64,000 nucleotides of DNA, taken from Aristolochia californica. Its lineage: Eukaryota; Streptophyta; Magnoliopsida; Piperales; Aristolochiaceae. The stretch covers positions 2,672,501 through 2,736,500 of the forward strand of contig JARWKL010000005.1 in assembly GCA_029961685.1 (NCBI GenBank), written 5' to 3'. Both the position numbers and the translations under genes were made by a program. Positions 12,201 to 21,891 of this stretch are shown here, piece by piece (position 1 is the stretch's first letter; each line of letters begins with the position of its first letter). The notes beneath the pieces are model-generated. The model saw only the letters and a list, made by a program, of their open reading frames with translations. It did not search any database and was not told the DNA's origin.

Positions 12201-13200
12201 TCTCAGAAAAGAAGAAAGAGAATATGGTGTGCAAACTCCAAAAGAGCCTGTATGGTTTGAAACAGGCTCCAAGACAGTGGTACAGGAAGTTTGACAATTT
12301 CATGCATAAGGAAGGTTTCTAGAAGTGCAATGTCGATCACTGTTGCTATTTCAAAAGTTACACATCCAATTATATCATTTTGCTACTTTATGTCGATGAT
12401 ATGTTAGTAGTTGGGTCAGATATGGATGAGATCAGAAACTTGAAGCGGTAATTGTCAAAAGAATTTGACATGAAGGATTTGGGTCCAGCTAAGAAGATTC
12501 TCGGAATGTAAATCACAAGAGATAAACAAAGTGGAGTATTGCAGTTATCTCAAGCAGAGTACATTACTCGTGTTCTGCAGAGATTCAACATGAGCAATGC
12601 CAAGCCAGTTGGCACACCATTGGACAAACACTTATGTCTATCCAAAGATCAGTCTCCTCACACGGAAGCAGAGAGAGAGCTCATGGATAAGGTTCCATAT
12701 GCCTCAGCCATTGGTAGTTTGATGTATGCAATGGTCTGTACGAGACCAAATATTGGTCATGCAGTGGAAGTCGTTAGCAAATTTATGTCAAACCCAGGTG
12801 AGACCCACTGGAAGGCAGTAAAGTGGATCTTGAGATATCTACGTGGCACCACAGATAAGTGTTTGCACTTTGGCAAAGGTGAATTGCAAGTGCAAGGGTA
12901 CACAGATGCAGATTTTGCAAGAGAAGTTAATCACCAGAGAAGCACCACTGGTTATGTCTTTACCATGGGCACAACAGCTATCAGTTGGATGTCGCAGATA
13001 CAGAAGATTGTTGCATTATCCACCACTGAAGCTGAATATATAGTTATAACAAAAGCTAGTAAAGAGATGATATGGCTTCAAGGATTGTTAACCGAACTTG
13101 GTTTCGAGCAAAGGATGAATGCCTTGCACAGTGACAGTTAGAGTGCGATACATCTGGCAAAGAATTTTGCATTTCATTCTAGAACTAAGCACATTGGTCT
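9223..13200 (+). pseudogene. Degenerate Copia gag-pol of element 1
   Basis: Domains in order: Gag from the ATG at 9223 (MATDEGKLKIEKFNGADF) with a CCHC knuckle near 9980-10021 and an Arg/Asn/Ser-rich tract; aspartic protease with DSGAS near 10140; GAG-pre-integrase and integrase about 10650-11580 (HSDVWGPT, FIDDHSRKVWVYF, RTDNGGEYED, GTPQHNGVVERMNKTL); reverse transcriptase about 11900-12520 ([21 protein letters not shown]); RNase H about 12690-13200 (YTDADFA, STTEAEYI). In-frame stops lie at 9293, 9374, 9986, 10271, 12320, 12449 and 13139, among others, and a 187-bp internal duplication shifts the frame. It cannot encode an intact polyprotein. Confidence 0.93.
10209..10582 (+). repeat. 187-bp tandem duplication within the protease/pol region of element 1
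   Basis: The segment starting AAGGTATATCTCAGTGATG near 10211 recurs 187 bp later (10398), with only a few differences, up to the phrase CATGGTGATGATTGG. As 187 is not a multiple of three, the duplication shifts the reading frame. One copy has TAG (10271) where the other has CAG. Confidence 0.93.
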
Positions 13201-13408
13201 TTGTTATCATTTCATCAGATCTTTGTTAGAGGATGAGGTGCTAACGCTGAAGAAGATCCAAGGTAATAGGAATCCTGCGGACATGCTAACAAAGCTGGTG
13301 ACTATTGATAAACTGAAGCTATGTTCAGCTTCAGTTGGTCTGCAACAATGAAGAGACCTAGATAAAGCTGCTGCATTGATATGTGTGAAGACATTGATAT
13401 CAGTCTTC

Positions 13409-13419
13409 AAGTGGGAGAT
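13409..13419 (+). promoter_or_regulatory. Polypurine tract of Copia element 1
   Basis: The purine-rich AAGTGGGAGAT directly precedes the 3' LTR, where plus-strand DNA synthesis of Copia elements is primed. Confidence 0.8.
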
Positions 13420-14241
13420 TGTTAGGGAATCCCTAAGTTTCAAAAGTTAAGGGACATATAGGGAATTTTTTGTTTTCTTTATGAGGTTGGTGTGTGGAAC
13501 ACTCAACCTCATTAAAACCTTACCCTTAGTTTTTATATCTTCTCCCTCCCAATGATTTTGAATCGTGTGTGATTTTTCGACAGCGTGAGAGAAAAACGGA
13601 AAACCAGAGAAACAGAAATGTTCGGATTTTTTCCGGTGAAGCTCCTTGAAGGATTGTTTTTCAGAAAGAGTGAGAAAACTTTGTGCTTCAAGTTTGTATG
13701 ACCGATACAGTGAGAAATCACTTCCTTTCCCGTCGAGACGTTGCTGCAAAAACAAAGCTCTCTGCTTGTCGTCGTTGTGCTGCTCCGACGTTGTGTGATT
13801 CCTCTCGTTAGGCGTCTCTATCCTTAGTGTAGAGTGAGAGAGACCAGAGAAGGAAGAAGGGCGTTGTATCCTCAGTGTAGAGGGAAAGAGCGAAGGAGAG
13901 GAAGAAAGAAAGCCTCCGCAGAGGCGTTGACTGGTTTGTTTTATTACTGATCGTGTGCTGTTTGTTTCGTGTTGTTTCTGACCGGTGCTATTTGGGCGTC
14001 GACGAGTCTCAGGTCTTCGTACAGGTTACATTGTTCCTTCTTTTACAAATCTGTATTTATTTATCTGCAGTGGTAGATTAATGTATGGATTGTAAAATAG
14101 GAAATTGTAAACATTGAGCGATATTCCCTATAAAGAATTATCATCAGCAGTTGTGGACGTAGCCCGATTTGGGTGAACCACGTTAAATCTGTGTATTTAA
14201 TTTTTCTCCCTAGATATAATTTGATTTGTATAATCCTATCA
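13420..14241 (+). repeat. 3' LTR of Copia element 1
   Basis: 822 bp, beginning TGTTAGGGAATCC and ending CCTATCA. It is longer than the 5' LTR mainly through an extra short segment near 13957-13975 (GTTTGTTTCGTGTT context). The outer edge abuts the second TCTAG target copy. Confidence 0.95.
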
Positions 14242-14563
14242 TCTAGAACATTTGAAATTTCGTGTTGAAAATGATGAGCAATCCCCAATCTCTGAATAGT
14301 ATCCACTAACCAAGCTCGCTCAAGTATATCATTTGGATATTGCGGAGGTGCTGATACAAATCAATGGTCTTTAAAAGCTCAGGATCTTCATTAGTAATCG
14401 TGATAAAAAGAGGATGTAACAAGACATACCGTGATCACAATAAAAGTCAAGTAATGGAGTCATTTCTTGTCTCCAGTTTTCATGTACGCAAATGCAGTGG
14501 AAGATGGCGAACTCAGGAATCTTCCATCTCTGGACTGCAACTCAAAAATTTTCTCCCAGGTCA

Positions 14564-15048
14564 CTACATCTACCCATAAATGCTTTTTTAGCCTTTCTTA
14601 GAAAGGGCACTAACAGGACTAAAGTGACAACATCCATTAAATCACTATACTAACTTATATATAAAAATAAAAATGTTTCTTAGATATATACTTTTTACAC
14701 TTTCTACTCCTTAGAGAGGGGTTTCCCTCGAGGACCGGCAATGGCTATGCATGAACTCGTTTGATGGAGAGAGGTTCAAGGTAATATAAATTTGCATGAA
14801 TTTTGTCTAATTTTCATTTACAAAGACATTCCCGAATAAATGTCGAAAAAGTTAGAAAACAAAATGTTCAATAATGATCAAAGTCTTTTATGTGTGTAAG
14901 AGAGGTGGTATTCTCTCAGAACCCATCTCTCTCCTCACTCCTCACAAAACTTTATCTTTCATTTATTGCGACAAAAACCCAAAACCCAAAACCCACCTCT
15001 CTCTTCACATCGGACCTCAACAAACATCTGGGTAAAACCCAATTTTCC
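14564..15048. other. Spacer between diterpene synthase relic and CASP-like gene
   Basis: I could not find upstream exons of the diterpene synthase here. 14885-15048 should contain the 3' UTR of the minus-strand CASP-like gene, including a CCCAAAACCC-type run near 14980-15000 that is only superficially telomere-like. Confidence 0.4.
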
Positions 15049-16446
15049 CTACCATCTCCCACAGTTTTTACTCTTGTTGCCTCCATACAAGCGGAAGAGA
15101 TTGAATGCAGACATGCCGGAGAGAGTCACCATGCTGAGGCTCACCACTTGTGCGCTCACTATACCTTCTCCTATTTGATTGCAGAACTTCCCATACAGAT
15201 TGCAGATCTCCATCCACTGGAGCTCCGTCTGGCCCTTCTCCGCCAGGACGGCCGATTGGGCTGCAGCGGCCACCGCGGACAATGTCAAGTAGGCCATCAT
15301 CTGTCATTCAGAGGAGGAAGGAGTGAGCAACTGGACACAAACTCATCTACACCAACTTGGGGGTCAAGCCCTGGGACTAAACTTTTACTGGATTTAGAGA
15401 AAGTTAAGTGAATGCCTGGCCATGGTGGGAGCCTTACAACAAACAGTTTCAGGGTTCCGGAGCCAAAGAGTGACTTCATGCTAAAAGAGGAGTTAACAGC
15501 TTAATCCTGTGAAGCTACTGAATCCAGTCCATATTGACACTATACAGATCGGAATGCCTAAACCTTGGTTGTCCTTAATCGGTGATATTAATGGCAAACA
15601 GTTCAGGTGCAAACTGATTCCATCACCATTCATGGCACCTTATATCCAGCTTATGTATTCAGGTAATATACCTCTAAGTTACAGAGTATTTATGCAGTTT
15701 ATATGTATGAATTCATGCCTGCAGGGAGAGATAGGAAAGAAGGATTTGGACCTGATCACAAGAGAAGATTACCCATGCCAAGGCCTTGTTGAACAACACA
15801 CTACCTCTTAGAATGCTCACAACACAGCACAGGCCTTGGATGAAAGAGTAGGTAGCAATTATCCCATTTGCTATCACCAAATACCTGTCCAAGAAAATGC
15901 AGAAACAATGTAAAAAAGTTTATAAACACAAATGGATTGGACTGGAAATTCTGCTGATTGATTATAATCGTCAATGATCAGTTCTCACTGAGAATCGGCT
16001 TCTATTTGGGTTACTGAGACGGTTCCAACCCTCCCATCTCTGGGAATTAGGATAGGCCACTGAATTTTCAGACTAGCAAGTGCAGACAATCTAAGAGCCA
16101 ATCTGAGGAATTGGCTTTTGAATAAAGAACAGGTCAGTCACAACAGACCAAAAGAGAAGGCCGCAAATTTTGTGGACTCCTACAGGATTCCAACCACCAA
16201 AGAGAGAGAGAGAGAGAGAGAGACTTACACAAGAGCTTTCATGTCTGTGAATTTGGCTTTCTTCTGAATTGAGAAGATTGTCTTGACTTGTGTATCGGTC
16301 CCAACCAGAACAGCAGCAAGCACTCCCAACCCACAAATGACACACCTCAGAACTATCTCCGCAACCTTCAACCTCCTATCAACCACCTTCAAATTGCTCC
16401 CATGGTAAACAGGAACATTACCAGGGCTCCCATCACCAGAGTTCAT
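15049..16446 (-). CDS. CASP-like membrane protein (CASPL2 type)
   Basis: Three exons on the minus strand: 16446-16229, 15884-15752 and 15300-15049, joining in frame to 200 residues. The start ATG at 16446 gives [16 protein letters not shown]; upstream in-frame codons to 16536 read through leader sequence. Four membrane spans are visible: near [53 protein letters not shown], and a last one around [18 protein letters not shown]. The third span carries the [12 protein letters not shown] pattern typical of the family. CASPs scaffold the Casparian strip plasma-membrane domain; CASP-likes are four-span relatives with varied, mostly unknown roles. The first loop phrase [15 protein letters not shown] fits subgroup 2. 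Intron 1 contains a (GA)n tract next to the donor at 16228. Intact; short spacer to its leader at 16447-16740. Confidence 0.93.
16199..16223. repeat. (GA)n microsatellite
   Basis: A run of AG dinucleotides immediately intronic to the donor site of exon 1 of the CASP-like gene. Confidence 0.9.
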
Positions 16447-17178
16447 CTTTCCAGGCCAAACCCTTAACCAAGACCAACCTGAAAACCAGAGAAAAGAACC
16501 CAAGACCCACTGTACCAGAAAATGGGGAGCACCCACTATTTATAGACGGAAACCAACAAAAATCATGTTTTCGCATTTTTTTTCTTTTCTAATATAAGTT
16601 CGTGCCAGAGAAAACTGCAACTTCTGCCAAGTGGAAAGACCAATCGACGCAGGCTGTACGGATGGAGTGACTGCGGAGCGGTGGTGTTGGGATGAGGGAA
16701 GAGTAGAAGGGCGCCGTAGCCTACTGCTGTGGACATTTAAGACAACCAAGCCAACTTCTGGATGACATTAAAGAACCGGAAATTCACTAACTTTTGCTCC
16801 TCTCCTGGGGAAATGTTGTACCCAAGAGAAGTTTGAATTGACATCGAAGGAAAAGGAGATCAAGAATGGAGATAAAGAAGGGGGCAAATTTAATGTGTTT
16901 CATTTAATTTTCGAAAAGGAATGTAAAATAACAGACTAAATATTATGCGAATTCTGGGAAGAATGATCCCAGAGTGGCCAAAGCCCAAATGGGATAAAAA
17001 GTTGCTTCGATTCTTAAAAGTGCATGATGAGTTTGGTCATAGTGGTGTTTGGTGTTCTGTTGGTGTCTTCTGGTGCTTGATGGGTTATCCACTTTTATTA
17101 TCAAGAAATGCGAATAAACAAATAGCTGCATAATCATACCTTTGGATGAAGAAGCTGGTGAGTTCTTCAGGTTCGGAC
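16447..17178. other. CASP-like gene leader and upstream spacer
   Basis: 16447 to about 16740 is the likely 5' leader and promoter of the CASP-like gene. The rest to 17178 has no recognised coding content. Confidence 0.4.
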
Positions 17179-17410
17179 TTAAAACAGGCTGACATCATGC
17201 CTTTGTTTTAGCTGGCGCAATTCATCATAAATGTAACAGGCTAATTTCTCAGTTGTCTTTGGCTCTTCTTCCCTGGCAAAGTAAATCTAACTTTTCGTTT
17301 GGCAAACTTATCTCGCCATTTGTGAACGGATCGACGGCTTTGGGCTGAGGAAGGGGAAAAGAGTGAAAAGCCTCAGATATCGGCACCGCGTAGTCTTCAG
17401 CTGTACTCAT
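17179..17410 (-). pseudogene. Possible frameshifted gene fragment, unknown family
   Basis: The minus-strand frame opens at ATG 17410 with MSTAEDYAVPISEAFHSF and runs to NEKLDLLCQ. At a GGG near 17272 the coding-like reading moves to a second frame with EEEPKTTEKLACYIYDELRQ, ending at TAA 17179-17181 (about 77 residues over both frames). The charged, non-repetitive composition in both halves, and the fact that one G fewer would join them, suggest a gene remnant or an exon with a miscalled base. I do not recognise the family. It could be chance; no splice sites or neighbouring exons were found. Confidence 0.3.
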
Positions 17411-19330
17411 CTTGATACACTGTTGGCGAGTGCTTATTTGCATCAATCAAATTTCTGGGTGCGTAGGAATATGACAGAAGAATCGGTGTATATCAACTGG
17501 AACAGTTTCTATCTGGGAGAATAGAAGTATTACTCAGAACGGAATTTTTCTACGTATAACGATCCTATAAAAGGAAAATGGAGTAACTTTGGATTCTGAA
17601 GCTCTTTGATAGAGGGATAGGTTGCCATAGGAGTTCGAAAAATCTGACCCACTTACTACCATGGGAAGGAGAAGCGGGAGAACACCAGCCTTCTCTCCTC
17701 CTTACTCAAGCAAGAAGAAGATTACCTTGATTAATTTAAATTTAAAATAATTACATTTTTTAAATTATAAAAAATTTAATATTATATTTTAATTAGAAAA
17801 CTATATATCATATATTTAAAAATTAATTTATCTTATACAAATATTTATTATGTTCTAATTCTATATACATTATGTATATATTAAAAATTTTATATTATAA
17901 TTTAAGTTGAGTCTTATGATTCATAGGATATATTTTATTATTATTTCCTTGAAAAATACTAATAATTATTTTAAAATATTATTAAAATTTTGGTAAATTT
18001 ATGGTAGGATATTAATAATATTTAGGAGAAGAAAATCATTCATGAATTATTCTAAATTGAGTATACTAGGTATCTATTTATACTAGATAGAATACATAGA
18101 ATTTTAGTTAAATTTAATTATCCATATCACAATTAAACAAATTTAACAAAGTTGAAGTCTAATAATACTAAAATTCCTTCTTGATTGAATCTTCTTCCCA
18201 TGAGACTCGTTTCAATGAGAGTCATGTAAGACTCTTCTATATTTGTTCTTTAATAGTCCCCCCTCAATCTGGAGTTTATAACTTCAGTTTGCAATGAAAA
18301 AATTCTTGATTTTCAATCTTCTTTGGCTGAAAATTTTCTTCATAGAGGACATTGGCGATGTGCACCCAGTTTTGAAATATAAATATATAAATAAATTAAT
18401 ATAAATTATTTAAAAAATTACTATAAAATTTAAATTATTTTATTATATTTTTGAAGAAGTCGTATCAATGAGTCTAAAATGTGTTTCATACAAAGCATAT
18501 CTCACATGCTTCATGGAGTCTAAAGTGAATCTTATGCAAGATAAGTCTCACAAGAGGAGTAAGCTCAACGGAAAAAGTTGGACTAAAAGAGGAAGATTTC
18601 CTCTCATTCCCTTAGTTTTAGTTTCCTTATTATTATTTATTGTGATTAAATTTAGTGAGATATTATTGGTAGTAATTGAAGACTTTGGAAAAGTTTATTT
18701 TTAGTAGAATTGAAGTTGTATTCCAGTATAAAAGGACATGACGTAAGAGAGTTAGACATCTGTCTCATTCTTCTCTTAATCAATACCAAAGAGCCACTCC
18801 TTGTCATCTCTATTTTTCTCAAGTTTCTTCTCCGTCTTCTCTTATTTCTTCCATGCTTCCATCTGAAAACTAACAAATATAAACAAAAACTCTTACCTTC
18901 TTTTTACTAAAAATATTATATTTAACATATATGGTAACAAAATATTTTATATAATTTAAATAATAAAAGGCATTAAATAACATGATAAAAATATTTTAAA
19001 TTATAATATTACTATGTTGTGTATGAGATAAATATATAATATACATTGATTAATACATTCAATTATATACATGTTTTAACATCTTGAGTATTGTATCAGG
19101 TTCCTCAAATTGAATATGTATAATAATTCATATTTTAATATTATATTATAACATATATATTTCTATTTTTATTTATATTTTAAAAATTAAACAGGGAATG
19201 TATTGGTAGGACAAAGTTGGATTTTTCAAAACCCAACCCCAATCTAACATAACTATCGTGTAACAACTGATCATCGAGAAGACATGTGAATCAATCGTGT
19301 CAACAAGAGTTGGAATTAGGCAAGTTAGAT
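17411..19330. other. AT-rich intergenic stretch
   Basis: 17720-18180 and 18900-19190 are extremely AT-rich with no coding content. Around 18220-18290 the phrase AGTCCCCCCTCAATCTGGAG resembles the polypurine-tract edge of a retroelement seen from the opposite strand, but I could not find its partner. Confidence 0.4.
18467..18910 (+). mobile_element. Possible LTR remnant
   Basis: The stretch has the composition of a plant Copia LTR: a TATAAAAGG box at 18727, then a pyrimidine-rich leader with CTCTTAATCAATACC and TTTCTCAAGTTTCTTCTCCG. No second copy, target duplication or internal region was found nearby, so at best a solo or truncated LTR. Low confidence. Confidence 0.25.
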
Positions 19331-19344
19331 AAGAGTATTCACAC

Positions 19345-19363
19345 CCCCCCCCCCCCCCCCCCT
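19345..19363. repeat. Poly-C tract
   Basis: A homopolymer of about 19 C. Tract length in assemblies is unreliable. Confidence 0.8.
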
Positions 19364-19407
19364 CTTCCCACTTGCACCCCCTCAGGTATATATATATATA
19401 TATACAC

Positions 19408-19618
19408 GGCTGATCCAATACGAAAAGTTATTTAGTGTGAAACATGTGGAATGACTATCTTAACCGTCTGATCATGATCGAACAACTGAGATAGTCGTTG
19501 ATCGAACAGATGCGATAACCGTTGATCGGACAGTTGAGATAGTTGTTGATCATGATCGGATGGCTGAGATAGCGTTTTGCATGTTTCACACCAAATGACT
19601 TTTCGTATTGGATCAGCC
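19408..19618. mobile_element. MITE-like inverted-repeat element
   Basis: About 211 bp. The left end GGCTGATCCAATACGAAAAG is the exact reverse complement of the right end CTTTTCGTATTGGATCAGCC, and the match continues with small differences through TTTAGTGTGAAACATG. Inside are several diverged copies of a CTGAGATAGT/CGTTGATCG phrase, themselves partly inverted. No coding capacity. It sits between a (TA)n run (19387-19404) and a (CTAT)n run (19628-19665), which obscures any target duplication. The ends do not match a superfamily I can name. Confidence 0.75.
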
Positions 19619-19627
19619 CTCTCTCTC

Positions 19628-19668
<41 letters not shown>

Positions 19669-19682
19669 ATATATATATATAA
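19619..19682. repeat. Compound (CT)n-(CTAT)n-(AT)n microsatellite
   Basis: Uninterrupted simple repeats directly following the right end of the MITE-like element. Confidence 0.9.
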
Positions 19683-21891
19683 TACAAAGTATAATCAAGT
19701 TTATCACTAATTAATGCTACCCAAGCTTAAATCCAAGTAGATTTGATAATATATAAAACATGATTATTCTATCATTTTCTTAGAAATCATACTAACAACT
19801 ATTAAGGATTTTTATAAAATTTCTTGGTAAGTTCCTAATAATGCACTAACAAGATTTCGAAATATAGATTTCTAGAAAACTTATAATCTGGAACAATATT
19901 TTTAGCTTTTCGTGGAATATATATTTCCAACCAAGGGTACTAACAAGTCCTTAGGGTCATATTTGAATACTATATTCTTTAAAAGAAATGAGAGGAATAC
20001 TTGTTGTCTCTCTCATCATTAGAAGAAGAAAAACTCTGGGTCGATCAAAATTGAGAAGTCTCCCCCCTCCACTCCTTGAAAGGAAAGTAGGGATGATGGT
20101 GATAATAATAATAATAATAATAATAAATATAAAAGTATTAATTTGATTAAAATGGTCCATTATCATAAGAAATTCTCTTTTCTTCTTTAATTCCTCTTTT
20201 GTAGGAATAGACTACATATTGGGTTACATCATCCTCCTCATTTTAATCATCCTCAATTTTCCTCCGAATCAATAGTTGCTCCAAAAAACCTATTGAACTA
20301 ACATATATTTTTAATATACTTTCACAAAACATGTTGTGTTAGGACACATTTCTAACTATACATTTTATTTTCATATTGATTAAACCCCCTCTTAAGCCAC
20401 TTAAACTTATTTGACTAGGATTGCCCACTTCTTTAATTCGAGGGACCGATCTTGTTAGGATAACATTGACAACTTCCACTCATGTTTAATTGACCATTTG
20501 TGTAGAACAATCACATACTTAATGGAGTGGCAAGTATGAATTCATGCTAAAATGCCAAACTGGAAAGGGTAATCACACCCAATATTATTAGACCCAACTT
20601 AGTAACTAGTTCCTTGTCAACTTGTTTGAACCATGTGTGAAATGGTGCTAATGACATAAAAATCATTAATAAAAAAATTTAAATTTTAATAAAAATAAAT
20701 ATTTGAAAAATGAAAGAGGGAACAAAATCCAACTTCTCCCCTTTCATCTACTAAGGGGTTGTTTCTGAACAATAAATAAGAAGGGAGAGGGAAGGAAGAT
20801 TATGTTACGCTTATCAATCTCTTTGTAATAGACAAGGGATTTCCTAAATACTCTAACCCGAAAAAGGGGAAGGAAAAGGGCTCCATCCTCTTTTTTTTTT
20901 CTTTTTTTTTTTTCTATGTTATCATAGAAGGGGTTCTATGGGTGCCTAAAGAGAGGGGAAGGGTGACCACTCCTTTCACAATTTGTCAGGTAATTAAGGG
21001 GACCTCCCCTATGAGACTATTTTTGAATGACATAGTCTTGAAGCCAACAAATCATCAAATGAAATGTTAAAAATACCTAGTCAAACAAATTTTGACTTAT
21101 TTAGTTTATGTTTCAACCTCATGAGATACAACAAAATTCCAATTTTCAAGTCAATACCATGGTGTTCAACCTTAAAGATTCCAAAGTAAGGGTGACATAG
21201 AGCTGAGCCAAACCCGAACTTACATATGTTCAAGTTTTGTTTGATCTAAATACTTTGTGCTTGAACGAGCTCAACTTCGAACTTAAAATCGGAACCGAGT
21301 TCGAGCTAGGTTCGAGTTCTAACCTACGTTTAAAACTAAAAAATAAATAAATAAATAAAGAGAATATTATGATGAACTTAGTACCATTGAATTGAAAGTT
21401 ATCACAGAGGAGTCCAAAACTCTCCAATGAACCATACTAATGTATAATAACTAGTTTAATAAACCTAAAAAAAAGAGCAAATAGCTCCATCAATAGTGTG
21501 TATTTTATTAGCAAACAACAACATAAGATGTCGAGGAATTCAAAATGGCTGAATGATCAATTGTCTTTGGGGTTTGAGGTAAATAATAACAACTATCAAC
21601 CAACTAATGAAGGAATTGACCAAAACAATTAGAGTAAAAAGTATTTTCATAAAAAAAAATTATGCTAACGATTCGAAAAACAAAAAGGGGGCAAATCTGA
21701 CCCAAACCCACTATCCCCTGCCAAATTCGGTTCTAGTGTGCACTTGTCTGGTAAGAGATCGGCCTCGTCTCCTTAAAACTTTTAAATTTGTCCATTTTAG
21801 TCAACGTCAATCAAGAGTTGAATGAGATCGCTCCAGTCCAGGCTTTCAGCCATCCTTGCTACTCTGCCCTGCTCCAGCATCCGAAACAGCG
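19683..21891. other. Intergenic stretch upstream of the TMEM256-like gene
   Basis: No gene seen. Contains an (AAT)n run at about 20103-20127, T-rich tracts near 20890-20915, and near 21185-21310 a segment related in wording to the 1146-1512 repeat (GAGCCAAACCCGAAC). 21700-21891 probably includes the promoter and leader of the gene at 21892. Confidence 0.45.

Larger units (their letters stand above)
8366..14241 (+). mobile_element. Ty1/Copia LTR retrotransposon, structurally complete but mutated
   Basis: A 5876-bp element bounded by TG...CA long terminal repeats and flanked by perfect 5-bp target duplications TCTAG (8361-8365 and 14242-14246). It has a primer-binding site matching initiator tRNA-Met, degenerate gag, protease, integrase, reverse transcriptase and RNase H in Copia order, and a polypurine tract before the right LTR. 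It lies in plus orientation, opposite to the diterpene synthase relic it splits. Both LTRs are near full length, differing by a small indel and scattered substitutions, so the insertion is not very recent. Multiple stops in every domain make it non-autonomous. Confidence 0.96.
6574..14563 (-). pseudogene. Class II diterpene synthase (copalyl-diphosphate-synthase-like) relic, split by a Copia element
   Basis: Seven exon remnants are recognisable in minus-strand order: 14563-14430, 14350-14247 continuing at 8365-8349, 8215-8103, 8002-7776, 7570-7425, 7230-7092 and 6843-6574. The DxDD motif of class II cyclases is intact as VPDVDDSSMA (DVDD at 8155-8166), in the context RLLRLHGYP. Other CPS-type phrases are [27 protein letters not shown] and DMFNMYRFSQVRFPGE. 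Such enzymes cyclise geranylgeranyl diphosphate to copalyl diphosphate in plastids, for gibberellin or specialised diterpenes. The gene is dead: TGA at 14460-14462 where the family usually has Cys; a 5.9-kb retrotransposon inside an exon; no N-terminal exons; part of the alpha domain missing between the 7776 and 7570 exons; no normal C-terminus. Removing the element and one target copy restores a continuous exon and reading phase, so the insertion hit a once-normal exon. Confidence 0.85.

Noticed and set aside
14960..15010. Telomere-like CCCAAAACCC run
   Set aside because: Only a few imperfect copies, not the CCCTAAA unit; lies in a 3' UTR region.
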